From Rugalucina vietnamica (taxonomy: Eukaryota > Mollusca > Bivalvia > Lucinida > Lucinidae): 64,000 nt of DNA. Where the stretch lies: the NCBI GenBank assembly GCA_964017185.1, contig OZ024874.1:18099957-18163956 (forward strand), read 5' to 3'. This document shows positions 32,101 through 40,597 of this stretch, piece by piece. Each line of letters begins with the position of its first letter. Position 1 is the stretch's first letter. The notes beneath the pieces were generated by a model, which saw only the letters and a list, made by a program, of their open reading frames with translations, was not told where the DNA came from and searched no databases. Position numbers and translations under genes: made by a program.

Positions 32101-32782
32101 TACCAATATTAAGTATCTGTTGTATATTATCATCAACATTGATAAAATCATAAGCATTACTTGTATGCGCATTAAAATCACCTAAAAGGCATATTTTGTA
32201 ATTTTCAGATGAAAAATTTAGAATGTCTGTTTCCAATGATTCAAAATACTCAATACTACTGTAATTACTACCTTCTGGAGCAATATATACACAGCAAAAT
32301 GCAACGTCATATGCAAAATGATTAATAAGTGTGAACCAGTAAAAATGATCACCGTCATTTTTTAAAACTTTAATACTGTCATATAAGTGTTCCTTCACCA
32401 GGATGGCTATTCCCCCTGATTTTATCTTAGCACTGCCACGATTCATTAAAGTTAAACATCTAAACCCTAACATGTCAATTGAATCAAACGCGTCAAAATG
32501 TGTTTCCTGAATACACACTATGTCATAAGACATAACAGTTTCTTCCCACTCGGGATTATTCAGTTTACTTTTCAGTCCACCCGCATTAAGAGAGAGTATC
32601 TTGATTTCTGAGTAAATCACAGTGTCTTGAGAGTCATAAGATAGGTCATTTGAATTATCATAATTTAATGTAGTATCATTTATTGAGTTATTATGACTAG
32701 AATTAACACCTGAGTAATTGAGTGAACTAACATCTTCCGATGAATTATATACACTTGAACTAACACTTAAATTAACTGGCAA
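29111..32782 (-). CDS. LINE ORF2: endonuclease-reverse transcriptase, near intact
   Basis: About 1223 codons without a stop. In order: an APE-type endonuclease (residues ~45-330) with LSLNAGGLKSK, QETH (~91), LLGDFNAHTS (~197) and ISDAHSG (~320); a linker; a reverse transcriptase (~600-900) with GMISPIYKNKGDKANPDNYR, AGFRKKYGTTDH, FIDYKKAFDSVN, GVRQGENLSPILFS, YADDTVIFAES (catalytic DD at ~826) and YLGALFSYNG; and a C-terminal CELCRLDKLGDEYHYLFEC cysteine-histidine motif (~1147). ORF2 proteins of this kind nick DNA and copy their own RNA into the target. The 3' octamer tail suggests a CR1/L2-like clade, but the clade is uncertain. There is no clear ATG at the 5' end: the frame is open back to a TAG at about 32877. 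It is probably a young copy. Confidence 0.93.
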   Translation of the reverse strand: MPVNLSVSSSVYNSSEDVSSLNYSGVNSSHNNSINDTTLNYDNSNDLSYDSQDTVIYSEIKILSLNAGGLKSKLNNPEWEETVMSYDIVCIQETHFDAFDSIDMLGFRCLTLMNRGSAKIKSGGIAILVKEHLYDSIKVLKNDGDHFYWFTLINHFAYDVAFCCVYIAPEGSNYSSIEYFESLETDILNFSSENYKICLLGDFNAHTSNAYDFINVDDNIQQILNIGNVIDDGLGTCPLEELGFPSERHNSDLSQTNNYGKRLLELCKTCDLYIGNGRLGRDRLLGCKTCKGVTVVDYVILSPSLFTFISEFEVLPFDPMISDAHSGIHFSLICNDIALHGRQQTEVGSVTIAKWNSAEAQIFVEHLNMDKITLLSDRIDALDIDKITAVDINNLNAECSSILTEAANEAGFLKDIKLQPTKIIRSLKSKPVQRPWFNNECHRLRSQYKRAKNLRNRVNNVENYNFVHNASKAYKKCINKHFNMYKKDFITKLRSLKHSDPKSYWSLLNKADNSRSGVIQKVSLETFAEHFKKLNLINTNDTDPSFQIDPSEVAEHNSELNSVISEAEVLKCLNNLKLNKACSSDLILNEFLKSSKTKMLTLFTTFFNLVFNTGIIPDEWSQGMISPIYKNKGDKANPDNYRGITILSCFGKLFTSVLNNRLNNYLENMNLLCEEQAGFRKKYGTTDHIFNLKCIIDLYLFRGKKLFCAFIDYKKAFDSVNRSLLWQKLLTHHIDGKMFKVIHSLYANAKSCVRLGHAKSEFFVSNVGVRQGENLSPILFSLFLNDLSEFISHAYSGLNDIKEMSKILLSNDEIEVLFKLYILLYADDTVIFAESKEELQAALNAMYLYCKSWDLEVNPTKTKVTIFCNRKFEHNLVFTYNGQQLDIEDGFVYLGALFSYNGRFVKNNQRLADQARKAMFSVLRKSRKLHLPVDLQLQLFDSMVMPILLYGSEVTGFENTDILERLCTQFYKIILNVKKSTPNIMLYGELGRYPINILCKSRMAGFWQRIVNGKHDKIAYRLYKILLSMHQRDFFHSKWLLSIKDSLVSSGYADLWNSQDTILVPQNLGQLVKSKLLESYKLTWKDSIFNTAKCLNYRMYKTDLNFEQYFNLLPDDLAMAFCHFRCMNHKLPIELGRFWGSERDDRICELCRLDKLGDEYHYLFECSYFEEQRRMFLPRGLPRQPNMVFFNEVMNSKDKFALFKLSKFCKEILATFKVIHSNL

Positions 32783-32861
32783 AACATTAAAATTGAAACG
32801 AATAACTTGGTTGAAAATGCATTTGGGAATGCCACTGGGAGGACCGTTCGGATAAAAGCTT

Positions 32862-33038
32862 TCATGCCCTTCCTAAATGTTTTTGTAGCCGAATTCCGCA
32901 ATGTCCGTCTCGACCAAAATCGATCCCAACCCTGAAAAGGTCATCAGGGTTCTCTACGGTGACTTTCTTGCCCGAGCCCTTGTCTTCCTTCAACGATACA
33001 TGAAGTTTACCCTCTGATGTTTTGACTCTCAGAAACCA
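32862..33038 (-). CDS. Short frame upstream of LINE ORF2 (ORF1 tail or unrelated exon)
   Basis: Reads 58 codons without a stop: WFLRVKTSEGKLHVSLKEDK, then VENPDDLFRVGIDFGRDGHC and QKHLGRA before TGA. The TGA overlaps an ATG (GCATGA) that opens a 32-codon frame ending near 32765. Composition is strongly coding-like (charged, alternating strand pattern). It has no start codon; upstream is TAG. It could be the C-terminus of this LINE's ORF1, truncated at its 5' end, or an exon of an unknown host gene with acceptor GCTAG. I do not recognise the domain. Confidence 0.35.
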   Translation of the reverse strand, partial: WFLRVKTSEGKLHVSLKEDKGSGKKVTVENPDDLFRVGIDFGRDGHCGIRLQKHLGRA

Positions 33039-33368
33039 CTAGCGTACAAGTTTATTTGTTTAAAAAATGAACAGATTTCCAAAATGGTGTGGTCATAATA
33101 CAAAATGCTAAACGAGCCGCTTCTAGCTTTTTTAAAAGCTATCCTTGGAGAGTCTATTAAGGAAATGACATTGTAAAACAGATCAATACAAACCAAATTC
33201 TATTCCCGGATTTCTTGCTGACATGTCTTGTTTTGTTTTATTTACGGTCTGCTTTATTTAAGAAACGTGGAATAAGCCGTTTGATGATTGGGTACTGGTC
33301 CGGATCATCTCGACCCAACCGTTTCAGGTCGGAACACCTTTGACTTTATAGGGACACCTCGGTCATTT
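33039..33368. other. No gene seen
   Basis: AT-rich 5' flank of the LINE. No feature recognised. Confidence 0.35.
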
Positions 33369-33583
33369 GAGCCGCGACGCGAGGAAACCGGGCTTTGGGG
33401 TTTCCGACCGGGTCTAACTAAAACCGGCCTGTACAGTCACAGAAGAAAGCTAGAATCTTGAAATTTTGGATTTAAGTAGAAGAGCTATTGTACTATCCAT
33501 ATAGTGAAATCAAAGGCGCTCTTCGCAGATCTGTGCCTTTGTTTTCGCATAGGCGAAAATCCGGTTTTCTCACGATTCGGCTC
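33369..33583 (-). mobile_element. MITE family A copy (reverse)
   Basis: GAGCCGCGACGCGAGGAAACC at the left and CACGATTCGGCTC at the right. The family words CCGGCCTGTACAGTCACAG and GCCTTTGTTTTCGCATAGGC are present. The internal hairpin is shortened. Confidence 0.8.
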
Positions 33584-34429
33584 TTTTGTAACGAGACACT
33601 TCGGCATATTTAACGTTATTAGATTTTTCTTGTTTATTTGGGTTGTTGTTGACTGAAGGTCGGGACTGAGGGAATTGAATGAATGAATGAATTGCTGTCA
33701 CTGGCGGCTGATTCGTCGTACCTAAGCATTTTATTTGTTTTTTATGTAAACAAGAAACAGAAAAGCAAACAAATGAAAACGAAGAAAAACACTCACCTTT
33801 TTATCTGTAATAGTCAAACTGCATTTTTCTTTTACACAGGGATTTTAGTGATTTGGCTTTAAAAATATTTTCTAGGCGTCATTTTTCTCAAAATCATAAG
33901 TATTCAGTTCATTTGCTCATTTCCAAGTTTTTATCTTCAAATGACTTTTAACAGTGTTTTCCAATTTAAATACACAGTCGACCTATCTGGACTTTGCCGT
34001 AAAATAGGTCATAGGGTCATGATTAATTCAAGAAATAATTTTACTTTACGGTTAACTATCGTGATTAACGCGGGATGTTGGAAGGCAGATTGCGATGTAT
34101 TAATTCACGACGATGCAGCTTTGCTAGCGACAAACTGTGGTTCATAGCTCCATGAACGTCAGAAAAATTAAACTCATTGCTTATATTTACATTCATTTCT
34201 CTCTATCGCTTGTTGAAAACTTATCAAGGCGATCACATTTACAAGCAAATAGAGAATTTACACACAGTGTGTGTTCAAATAGCGGAACGGCTACGTTGAC
34301 GTCAAGACGTTTACAACGTCCAATCACATTGGTGAGAGCCATGGTATTTTTAGTTGCGAAACCTCACTCCACTGCGTTCCGTTGCGGACCTTGATGGTTC
34401 TATTTGATCAAATCAATTTCTGATTGTAT
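33584..34429. other. No gene seen
   Basis: A short GAAT run near 33677. ACGTTGACGTCAAGACGT near 34292 is CRE-like. No exon was recognised. Confidence 0.35.
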
Positions 34430-34440
34430 AAATAGAGGAT

Positions 34441-34555
34441 ATTTGCTTTTTTTTAGGTGAATACCAAATATATTTCATCGAGTGAGTTGAAAACATAATT
34501 TTCACTCGTGCTGCGCACTTTGAAATATATTTGTTATTCACCTCAAAAAAGCAAA
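34441..34555. repeat. Hairpin H3 with TGC triloop, branched middle
   Basis: ATTTGCTTTTTT pairs with AAAAAAGCAAAT, GGTGAATA with TATTCACC, and AAATATATTTCA with TGAAATATATTT. The middle holds a second GAGTGA/TCACTC pairing and a GTGC/GCAC stem around TGC (GCA on minus). It is preceded by AAATAGAGGAT and followed by AATTTTCTTTTTATTTTAT, the same flanks as H2. Confidence 0.8.
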
Positions 34556-34560
34556 TTTTC

Positions 34561-34740
34561 TTTTTATTTTATACTAAAAGTAGTTCCTCTTCTACAGTGA
34601 AGAAATAGGCTAATATCAGTCATTAGTGACTTTTGATATCAGTGAGATTTGATATCAGTGAAATTTCACATCAATGAAAATATCAATTTTATCATGTTTT
34701 GATATACATTGATTTTCACTGTAAAGTATAAAATAAAAAC
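34561..34740. repeat. Inverted repeat with TATCAGTGA words inside
   Basis: TTTTTATTTTATACT at the left mirrors AGTATAAAATAAAAA at the right. The interior repeats TTTGATATCAGTGA-type words. Confidence 0.7.
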
Positions 34741-34804
34741 ATATTGTAGTACTTTAGTTTCGGATGCTACATGTAAAGTTTAATTGAAATCTAAAAAATA
34801 TATT

Positions 34805-34935
34805 GGCGTGTCAGCCATCTTGGTCATGTGACCTGGATTATTTCATACTTAAGCGCATTGTCCCCATTCCTATAGATGCTTCATATCAAATTTGGCTTTG
34901 GTTGGCCAAGCGGTTTCATAGAAGATCTTTGAAAA
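34805..34935 (+). repeat. Interspersed repeat (ATAGATGCTTCATA family)
   Basis: GTCATGTGACCTGGAT, CCTATAGATGCTTCATA, AAATTTGGCTT and GGCCAAGCGGTTTCA recur inverted at 61985-62130. A related form lies inside 35925-36000. Confidence 0.65.
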
Positions 34936-35102
34936 TGGTGGCCGACTGACGGTCGACGAGTACCTGTCTTACAATCAATACAGAAGAATTGGTCATAACA
35001 TGAATGTAAGGCAACATATAGTATACTTAGAATCTAACCAAGACATGGTTAATTGGGCGCCCAAGCTCAGTGACAATGTCGACTTGCTGCTGTCCTACAG
35101 AT

Positions 35103-35339
35103 GAGGCCCTACCAGGGGGTGGGGGGGGGGGGGTCTTTGCTCCCTGCTTCCTGAAAAAAATTGACCCTTCTCCCCAGCTCCCTGATTTGTTTTTCCTCAG
35201 CTCCCTGAAAGTTTTCTTCTTTTGCTCCCTAAATCCCCGCTTGCTCCCCAGATCCCTTAAAATATTTGCTAGTGCTCCCCAGCTCCCTGATAATAAATGA
35301 CCCTTCTCCCTGAATCCCCAAAACCCCTGGTAGGGCCTC
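35103..35339. mobile_element. 237-bp inverted-repeat element, ACAGAT duplication
   Basis: ACAGAT lies on both sides (35097-35102, 35340-35345). GAGGCCCTACCAGGGGG mirrors CCCCTGGTAGGGCCTC. The interior is a degenerate tandem of GCTCCCTGAAA-type words (CCCCAGCTCCCTGA at several points) plus a 14-G tract. Confidence 0.85.
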
Positions 35340-35345
35340 ACAGAT

Positions 35346-35817
35346 TGGAGGGACCCGACTTTGAGTTTCGATAACGGGTTAAACTCTTGTCTCTGATTGG
35401 ATTCACTTGCTTTGTTTTGCTCATGTTTCTGTTGAGTCCTAATTCTTACTTGTAACGTCGGCTGTTAGCATATATTTGCATTGTTGCATCAACTGTTTAG
35501 CTAACATCTGCATAGCTTTGATATAACTTCTCCAAGCTAATGTTTAAAACAAATCAAAAGATTTTTTTCACCAGTTTTCATGTTATGAATACACTTTACG
35601 TAGTGACATCATTACTCGTATGTTTTATGTGATCTACTTCGCTAACGAGCCAAAATGCCTCAATTAGAACAGAATTCACAACATACTTAGTACGAGGATC
35701 GGCGCACAATAAAACAGAATAAAACCCTTGATAAATATCTTTACTGGACTTTCCAATGCGGTTCTGATTTATCTTTATGTTACCTGCTAATTCCGTCTGT
35801 CCGTCATCTTTGTTTTT
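35346..35817. other. No gene seen
   Basis: AT-rich sequence; nothing recognised. Confidence 0.35.
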
Positions 35818-37090
35818 AGCTCACCTGAGTCGTTAGGTATGTTATAGGATACCCTTCGTTGTACATAGTCGTAGTTATTGTCGTCGTCGTTTTCGTTCAC
35901 ATTGTTCAAAGATCTTCTCCTCTGGGTCAATCAAAGCCAAACTTCATGTGGAACATCCTTAGGAGGAACCCAAGTTTGTGGTCACATGACCAAGGTGGCC
36001 GCTATGCCCATATATGGTAAAAACCTTAAAAATATCCTTCTCTGGAACCAGTAGACTGATTTCAACGAAACTTGGTATGTAGCGTTGGGGACGCTGGCCC
36101 ATCATAATTTATATAAATCATGATATTGGGTTGATCTTGACCTATTTTACGGTAATTTTGTTTACATAAGCTTTTCAATGGAAAAAAGTGAAAATAATTT
36201 TTTTCAGGAAGTTTTGTGACTAAACCGGTTTTATGGGATCCCAACCCTCGCCCTAGGTCTTGGTGTGGTTCATACACGTCGTATTAGAAATAATGTCTGA
36301 CTATAATAATTCTAATGCAATACTTGATACGTGACTGAATGGTTTCAAACCCAATCTACGTCCAGGAACTCATAATTCAAACGTAATTTGCTCAAAACTG
36401 GCAGACTTAAACCCCCTATGATCTCTGTGAACAAGGCCCAGCTATCGCAATGATCTCTGTGGCCAAAGAGTCTCAAATGTTCGTTCAGCACTAAGAGGTT
36501 CAACACTATGGGATAAGAGCTATCGCAATGATCTCTCCTTATCCCAAAGCCTGAGCTCCGTGCCACGAAGCCTATTTACTACTACATCATCAATTGCCTG
36601 CAGTCTCTTTCTTTTCGATCTAAACCGTCCGACTTCTTTCACAATAATGACTATGCTCCTTTTATACCCATCCAGTCACGTGCAATATCCGGGTTGTTGC
36701 ATTATAGCGGGAATGTCTATTCTAGAAAATTAAGTATTCTAGAAAATTAAGTAGGTGAATAAGGTGCAAAAGCGATTTCCTTGTTAAACACGACACACAT
36801 CGATTTTAATCGGGAAAACTGACAAAGTTGTGCGATGTAAACATGACGAATATCAAACTATGAGATTTTAAAGAAATTTTAATAGAAACTACGATTTTAA
36901 AATGGATATTCGTCACAGTAGCATGTGACCTGAAAACTGGTAGATACAGACAGTTTATAGTGTTAATAATTATGTGAGTATTAAAGGTCAAGTTTACTTC
37001 TTACCTTGACCAACATGACCTTAGCCAAGGTCACTTATCAAAGACCAAATCTCAGGTGAGCGATATCAGGACCATTGATCCTCTGGTTTG
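35818..37090 (+). mobile_element. 1.25 kb element with AGCTCACCTGAG ends
   Basis: AGCTCACCTGAG at the left mirrors CTCAGGTGAGC at 37051-37061. The right end continues GGACCATTGATCCTCTGG as in the truncated copy at 3650. Inside are CGTCGTCGTT, CCAAACTTCATGTGG and a CAAGGTGGCCGC block. No protein is encoded. Confidence 0.65.
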
Positions 37091-37537
37091 TTGATACAAG
37101 CCGGATGGCTATCTCGCTGGGAAGAGCTAATCCTGCTTATCGTGCATATTGTAACAGTAATATTTCTTGTGGCGTCTTCTTTCTTTTGCATGTGTCTTTT
37201 GGTTTGGATTTTAGATTAATTAAATTCCTGGACCTTCTATCCTTATTTCTCACTAACTATGGGGGAAATGAATTCCTTAAACTACAGCGTATTACGCAGT
37301 GCACAAAACCATTAGAAACAGTGGCTATGCAAAAAACAAATCACGTTGTCAAAATGTAATTTTGGTATCAAGTATATGTTCAAATGTTCTTCTGTTGCCA
37401 TGCATACACTTCGCAATACAAAAACTACAAAAGCAATACAGTATTTGAAAACAAGCAAATGTATCGACTCCTTATATTCCCTCCTATTCATCCAATTAAA
37501 CTTGTTTGCAAATGCGCAATTAAATTTTCATATAAAT
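37091..37537. other. No gene seen
   Basis: Short chance frames only. Confidence 0.35.
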
Positions 37538-37771
37538 GAGCCGCGTCATGAAAAAACAACATTTCGGATATGCGAAAACAAAGGCGCAGATCAGCTTCGC
37601 AGTAATTGAGAAGCTGATCAGCGCCTTTGATTTCGCTACACGGATAGTACAATTCCTTTACTCTCTAAACCCCAACTTTCCAGCCTCTAGCCATCTTCTG
37701 TGCATGTACTGCTCGGTTTGTGTCGAACCTGTGCGGAAACCACATTGTTGTTTTTTTTCATGACGCGGCTC
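37538..37771 (+). mobile_element. MITE family A, best-preserved copy (234 bp)
   Basis: GAGCCGCGTCATGAAAAAAC faces TTTTTTTTCATGACGCGGCTC. The internal hairpin pairs GGCGCAGATCAGCTTC with GAAGCTGATCAGCGCC around GCAGTAATTGA. AAAT on each side may be the target duplication. It ends 13 bases past the GPCR stop codon, so it lies in or replaces the start of that gene's 3' UTR. Confidence 0.85.
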
Positions 37772-37784
37772 AAATTTCGAAGAA

Positions 37785-39335
37785 CTAGTTAATGTTGATC
37801 CTATTGTTAACGCCACAAACTCTCTTCAGTCGTTTCCAACACTCTTTCCGAAAGTTCTGGTTAATCATTGAGTAGATCAGAGGGTTTGCGGCGTTGTTTA
37901 TATAGAAACAGTGATTTAGGAAATGTTCTAGCACCTGTCTGCGTGGTGATATATCAATTGGTGACAAAAATCCAACGATATATAATACTCGTATAGTGAA
38001 AAAGGGGAGCCAAGACAAAAGGAAAACGGCTGTTACTAAAAACAGAATTTTTGCCGCTTTCAACCCAGACGAAAGGTTCTTTGTTCGGTCCAGTCTTTGG
38101 TTTCTCCCACTATTATCTGAAGTACTCAGTGAAAGCGAAATGCTTTGGCGTGCTGATATGACCTGGCGCGGTGATGTGTTTGAGTTTGCGATGAATCGGT
38201 TAGGTACGGAAAGCTTATTTCCTTCCGTTGCTGTTGAATGGACCGATGCGACCGATGATACTGACTCGCGTACTGGATCTGAATTGATTGTAGGACTGAG
38301 ATCCAGCTTTGACACGCCACTTAACGAAAAGGATTTGGGGAAAGTTAAAGCTCTTGTGACATCAAATAACATCACTCCTTTGGACGAGCTTGTGCCAGGG
38401 TTCGGCAGGTTTGGCGATCCGTTTGCTTGGCTCAACATTTTTGTCGAAATATCATCAGCACATATTGATTTGGTTGACCTAAAATCGGTAGTCGACAGTC
38501 GCGATAATCCGGTGCCGAAAATAGACGTTTTCGAGAGGAAAGTCCCAGCGTCTTTCATGGGCATAATGTCGCGAGGTTCGATAGTCACTGGTTTAACTCG
38601 ACGCCTGCTACGAAATGCAACAACAGCCACCTTTTTGTACAAAACGATGATACCGATTATTACTGACATAAAACACGTAACAACAAAGATACTGTATCCT
38701 AACAACGCAGAGCCCGTGTATTCTTCCATATAGTCACATTTATAGCCGATGAAAATATGATCTTTGTGCCTGATTTCTTCCGATCTTGGTCCATAGAATA
38801 CAATAATCGGTGTACTTCCCAACGTTCCAAACGCAATTGTACCCAAAATTATCTTATAGATATGTTTATGAAAGTCGAGGAATTTTATTGGCCTACATAT
38901 AGCTAGGTATCTGTCAGCAGCTATTGCTAAAAGTGCTACTCCAGAAATAGTCAACCCAGAATGGATGGTAAACTCGAACATTTTGCATACAACGACCCAC
39001 GTTTGGTTATAGTTTTGAAACAGCTTATATATGACATAAGGATGGATCATAGTGCATGCCAGAAGGTCTGTGCAGGCTAGATACATGATGAAAATTTGGG
39101 CCGTTGTCCGGTTTTCTCGATGGCCGTAAACCAAAAGCACGAGAGTGTTTCCTGTTAGGCCAATGGTCATAAGTGTAACCATTAGAGTCACCACTGGGGC
39201 CATTAGGTCTGAGAATTCTTGATTAAGTCGATGAACCTCGGAGTTCCAGCATGTTGAATTTGCCTCTAGACTGCACTCCATAAGTAACCGTTTTCCCGTT
39301 TCGTTGATCATTTCAATGGAGCTGAAAAGATGCAA
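37785..39335 (-). CDS. Class A (rhodopsin-like) G-protein-coupled receptor, orphan
   Basis: A plasma-membrane receptor of 516 codons without an intron. The N-terminus has sequons NET and NST. TM1 ~45-71 (GN at 62-63), TM2 ~79-102 (Asp90 in LACTDLLAC), TM3 ~117-142 with the disulphide Cys117 and DRY (141-143), TM4 ~160-182, ECL2 Cys200, TM5 ~209-233, a very long third loop (~234-425, Ser/Thr-rich), TM6 ~427-452 with LSWLPFF, TM7 ~471-491 with NPLIY (484-488), and a short tail with FRKECW (Cys499 is a possible palmitoylation site). CAG at 39322-39324 after TTTTGCATCTTTT is a good splice acceptor, so translation probably starts at Met9 (39311) behind a non-coding 5' exon. Motifs fit the amine and short-peptide receptor branches; the ligand cannot be told. 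Its 3' side abuts a MITE. Confidence 0.93.
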   Translation of the reverse strand: MHLFSSIEMINETGKRLLMECSLEANSTCWNSEVHRLNQEFSDLMAPVVTLMVTLMTIGLTGNTLVLLVYGHRENRTTAQIFIMYLACTDLLACTMIHPYVIYKLFQNYNQTWVVVCKMFEFTIHSGLTISGVALLAIAADRYLAICRPIKFLDFHKHIYKIILGTIAFGTLGSTPIIVFYGPRSEEIRHKDHIFIGYKCDYMEEYTGSALLGYSIFVVTCFMSVIIGIIVLYKKVAVVAFRSRRRVKPVTIEPRDIMPMKDAGTFLSKTSIFGTGLSRLSTTDFRSTKSICADDISTKMLSQANGSPNLPNPGTSSSKGVMLFDVTRALTFPKSFSLSGVSKLDLSPTINSDPVRESVSSVASVHSTATEGNKLSVPNRFIANSNTSPRQVISARQSISLSLSTSDNSGRNQRLDRTKNLSSGLKAAKILFLVTAVFLLSWLPFFTIRVLYIVGFLSPIDISPRRQVLEHFLNHCFYINNAANPLIYSMINQNFRKECWKRLKRVCGVNNRININ

Positions 39336-39589
39336 AACGTATTAGCTACAATATTTTCTATTAAAATATGTTACACTTTCCAACCTAGCTAAAGCTATAA
39401 CAAAACGGGTTATTATTGGTTTAGACATCAGCTGCAGTTACAGTCTATATCTTTTTACAGATTGACAATTCCTGAAAAATCAACTTGTATTCCGAATTCC
39501 ACCCATCTTCAGCTGTTGAGCTTCAAAGTAAGCGTATCATTTCTCTTATGTAAATCTATGTTTTGGCTCTGAGCAGACTTGTTATTGTC
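39336..39589 (-). other. 5' side of the GPCR coding exon
   Basis: Probably the end of an upstream intron, judging by the acceptor at 39322. No 5' exon or promoter motif was recognised. Confidence 0.35.
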
Positions 39590-40009
39590 TTGTATTTCCT
39601 GGTCTAAAACATGAATTATGTGATACTATCAGCTTACCCTTTCACTGCTTTATCCTGAGTTCATTCTCTCTGATAAATTTCTTTTTGGACAGATTTATTT
39701 GCACCTGACGCATGTTTGTATGATCAAATAACAACTTCACCTTTCGGTACCTATGGTCGCTCAATAATGTTTCGAATTAATTTTCCCTTGTCCTTTTATT
39801 TGTAGTGTTGTCCAAGACAACACATCTTGTTTTTAGAGGATCAGCAGTGATAGGGGAAAAATTGGAAAAAAAACGTTTAAGAGAAATGTCAGGGACACGC
39901 TTGGGGATACTGAACAACCGGTAAAATTGAGTACCTTAAAGATCAGTGTCAATATTATTGAGTAAGAGGGTGGGTAAGATCACGATTTCAGTTAATATAA
40001 GGATCAAAC

Positions 40010-40131
40010 ATGATTTTCCATTCATCAACATTCGCTAACTCCCGAGGGGTGTGTTAAAAATCGAGGGCGTATCCCGAGTTTTTCAACACTTCCCGAGGGA
40101 CCTAGTAAATGTTAATGAATGATAAAATCAT
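40010..40131. repeat. Hairpin H6 (in copy A, GA/GA steps)
   Basis: Outer arm ATGATTTTCCATTCATCAAC with its near-complement. Then CCC/GGG stems around GA on both arms (TCCCGAGGG at the left and CCCGAGGGA at the right). Then GTGTT/AACAC, and a second AAAAA-C/G-TTTTT stem again with GA on both arms, and GGG/CCC at the tip. The paralogue in copy B is 46625-46750. Confidence 0.8.
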
Positions 40132-40151
40132 TTTTGATAGCTACATGTAAT

Positions 40152-40597
40152 AGGCACTGTGTATTTTATGGAGTGGAGTCATGGATTGGAGTCTTGGAGT
40201 GGAGTCATGGAGTGGAGTATTGGAGTGGATTCTTGGAGTAGAACCTTGGAGTGAAATTTTAATTGTATCAGAAAACTCAATTCTGGTGGTGAAATTTGTT
40301 ACGGGGCGAACATACGCCATCTAAAAATGTGTAACAAATGCATAAACTGTACGAGTAACGATTGAGTAACAGAAATTAACCATTAAATTCATTACTTATG
40401 CAGGTAATGCATTTGTTACATGTTTCGCTATGGCGTCCGTTCAAACGAGACCAATTTTACCACCAGAATAAATGTTTCTCTTTCTCTCCAACATTTCATT
40501 CCAAAATTCCACTCCAAGAATCCACTCCAATACTCCACTCCATGGCTCCAATCCAAGACTCCAATCCATGACTCCACTCCATAAAATACACAGTGCC
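40152..40597. mobile_element. 446-bp element with TGGAGTGGAGTC minisatellite arms
   Basis: CATGTAAT flanks both sides (40144-40151, 40598-40605). GGCACTGTGTATTTTATGG mirrors CCATAAAATACACAGTGCC. Each arm continues for about 100 bases as tandem TGGAGTGGAGTCA/T-type units. The interior includes an inverted TGTTAC pair. Copy B lacks the element, giving the empty site. The 8-bp duplication fits a hAT-type non-autonomous element (inference). Confidence 0.88.

Noticed and set aside
32901..33020. 39-codon plus-strand frame with ATG (MSVSTKIDPNPEK...)
   Set aside because: It is antisense to the longer and more coding-like minus-strand frame at 32862-33038; kept only as a doubt.
37996..38733. 245-codon open frame on the plus strand
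   Set aside because: It is antisense to the GPCR coding sequence, whose transmembrane motifs are unmistakable. The plus-strand protein has no recognisable domain.
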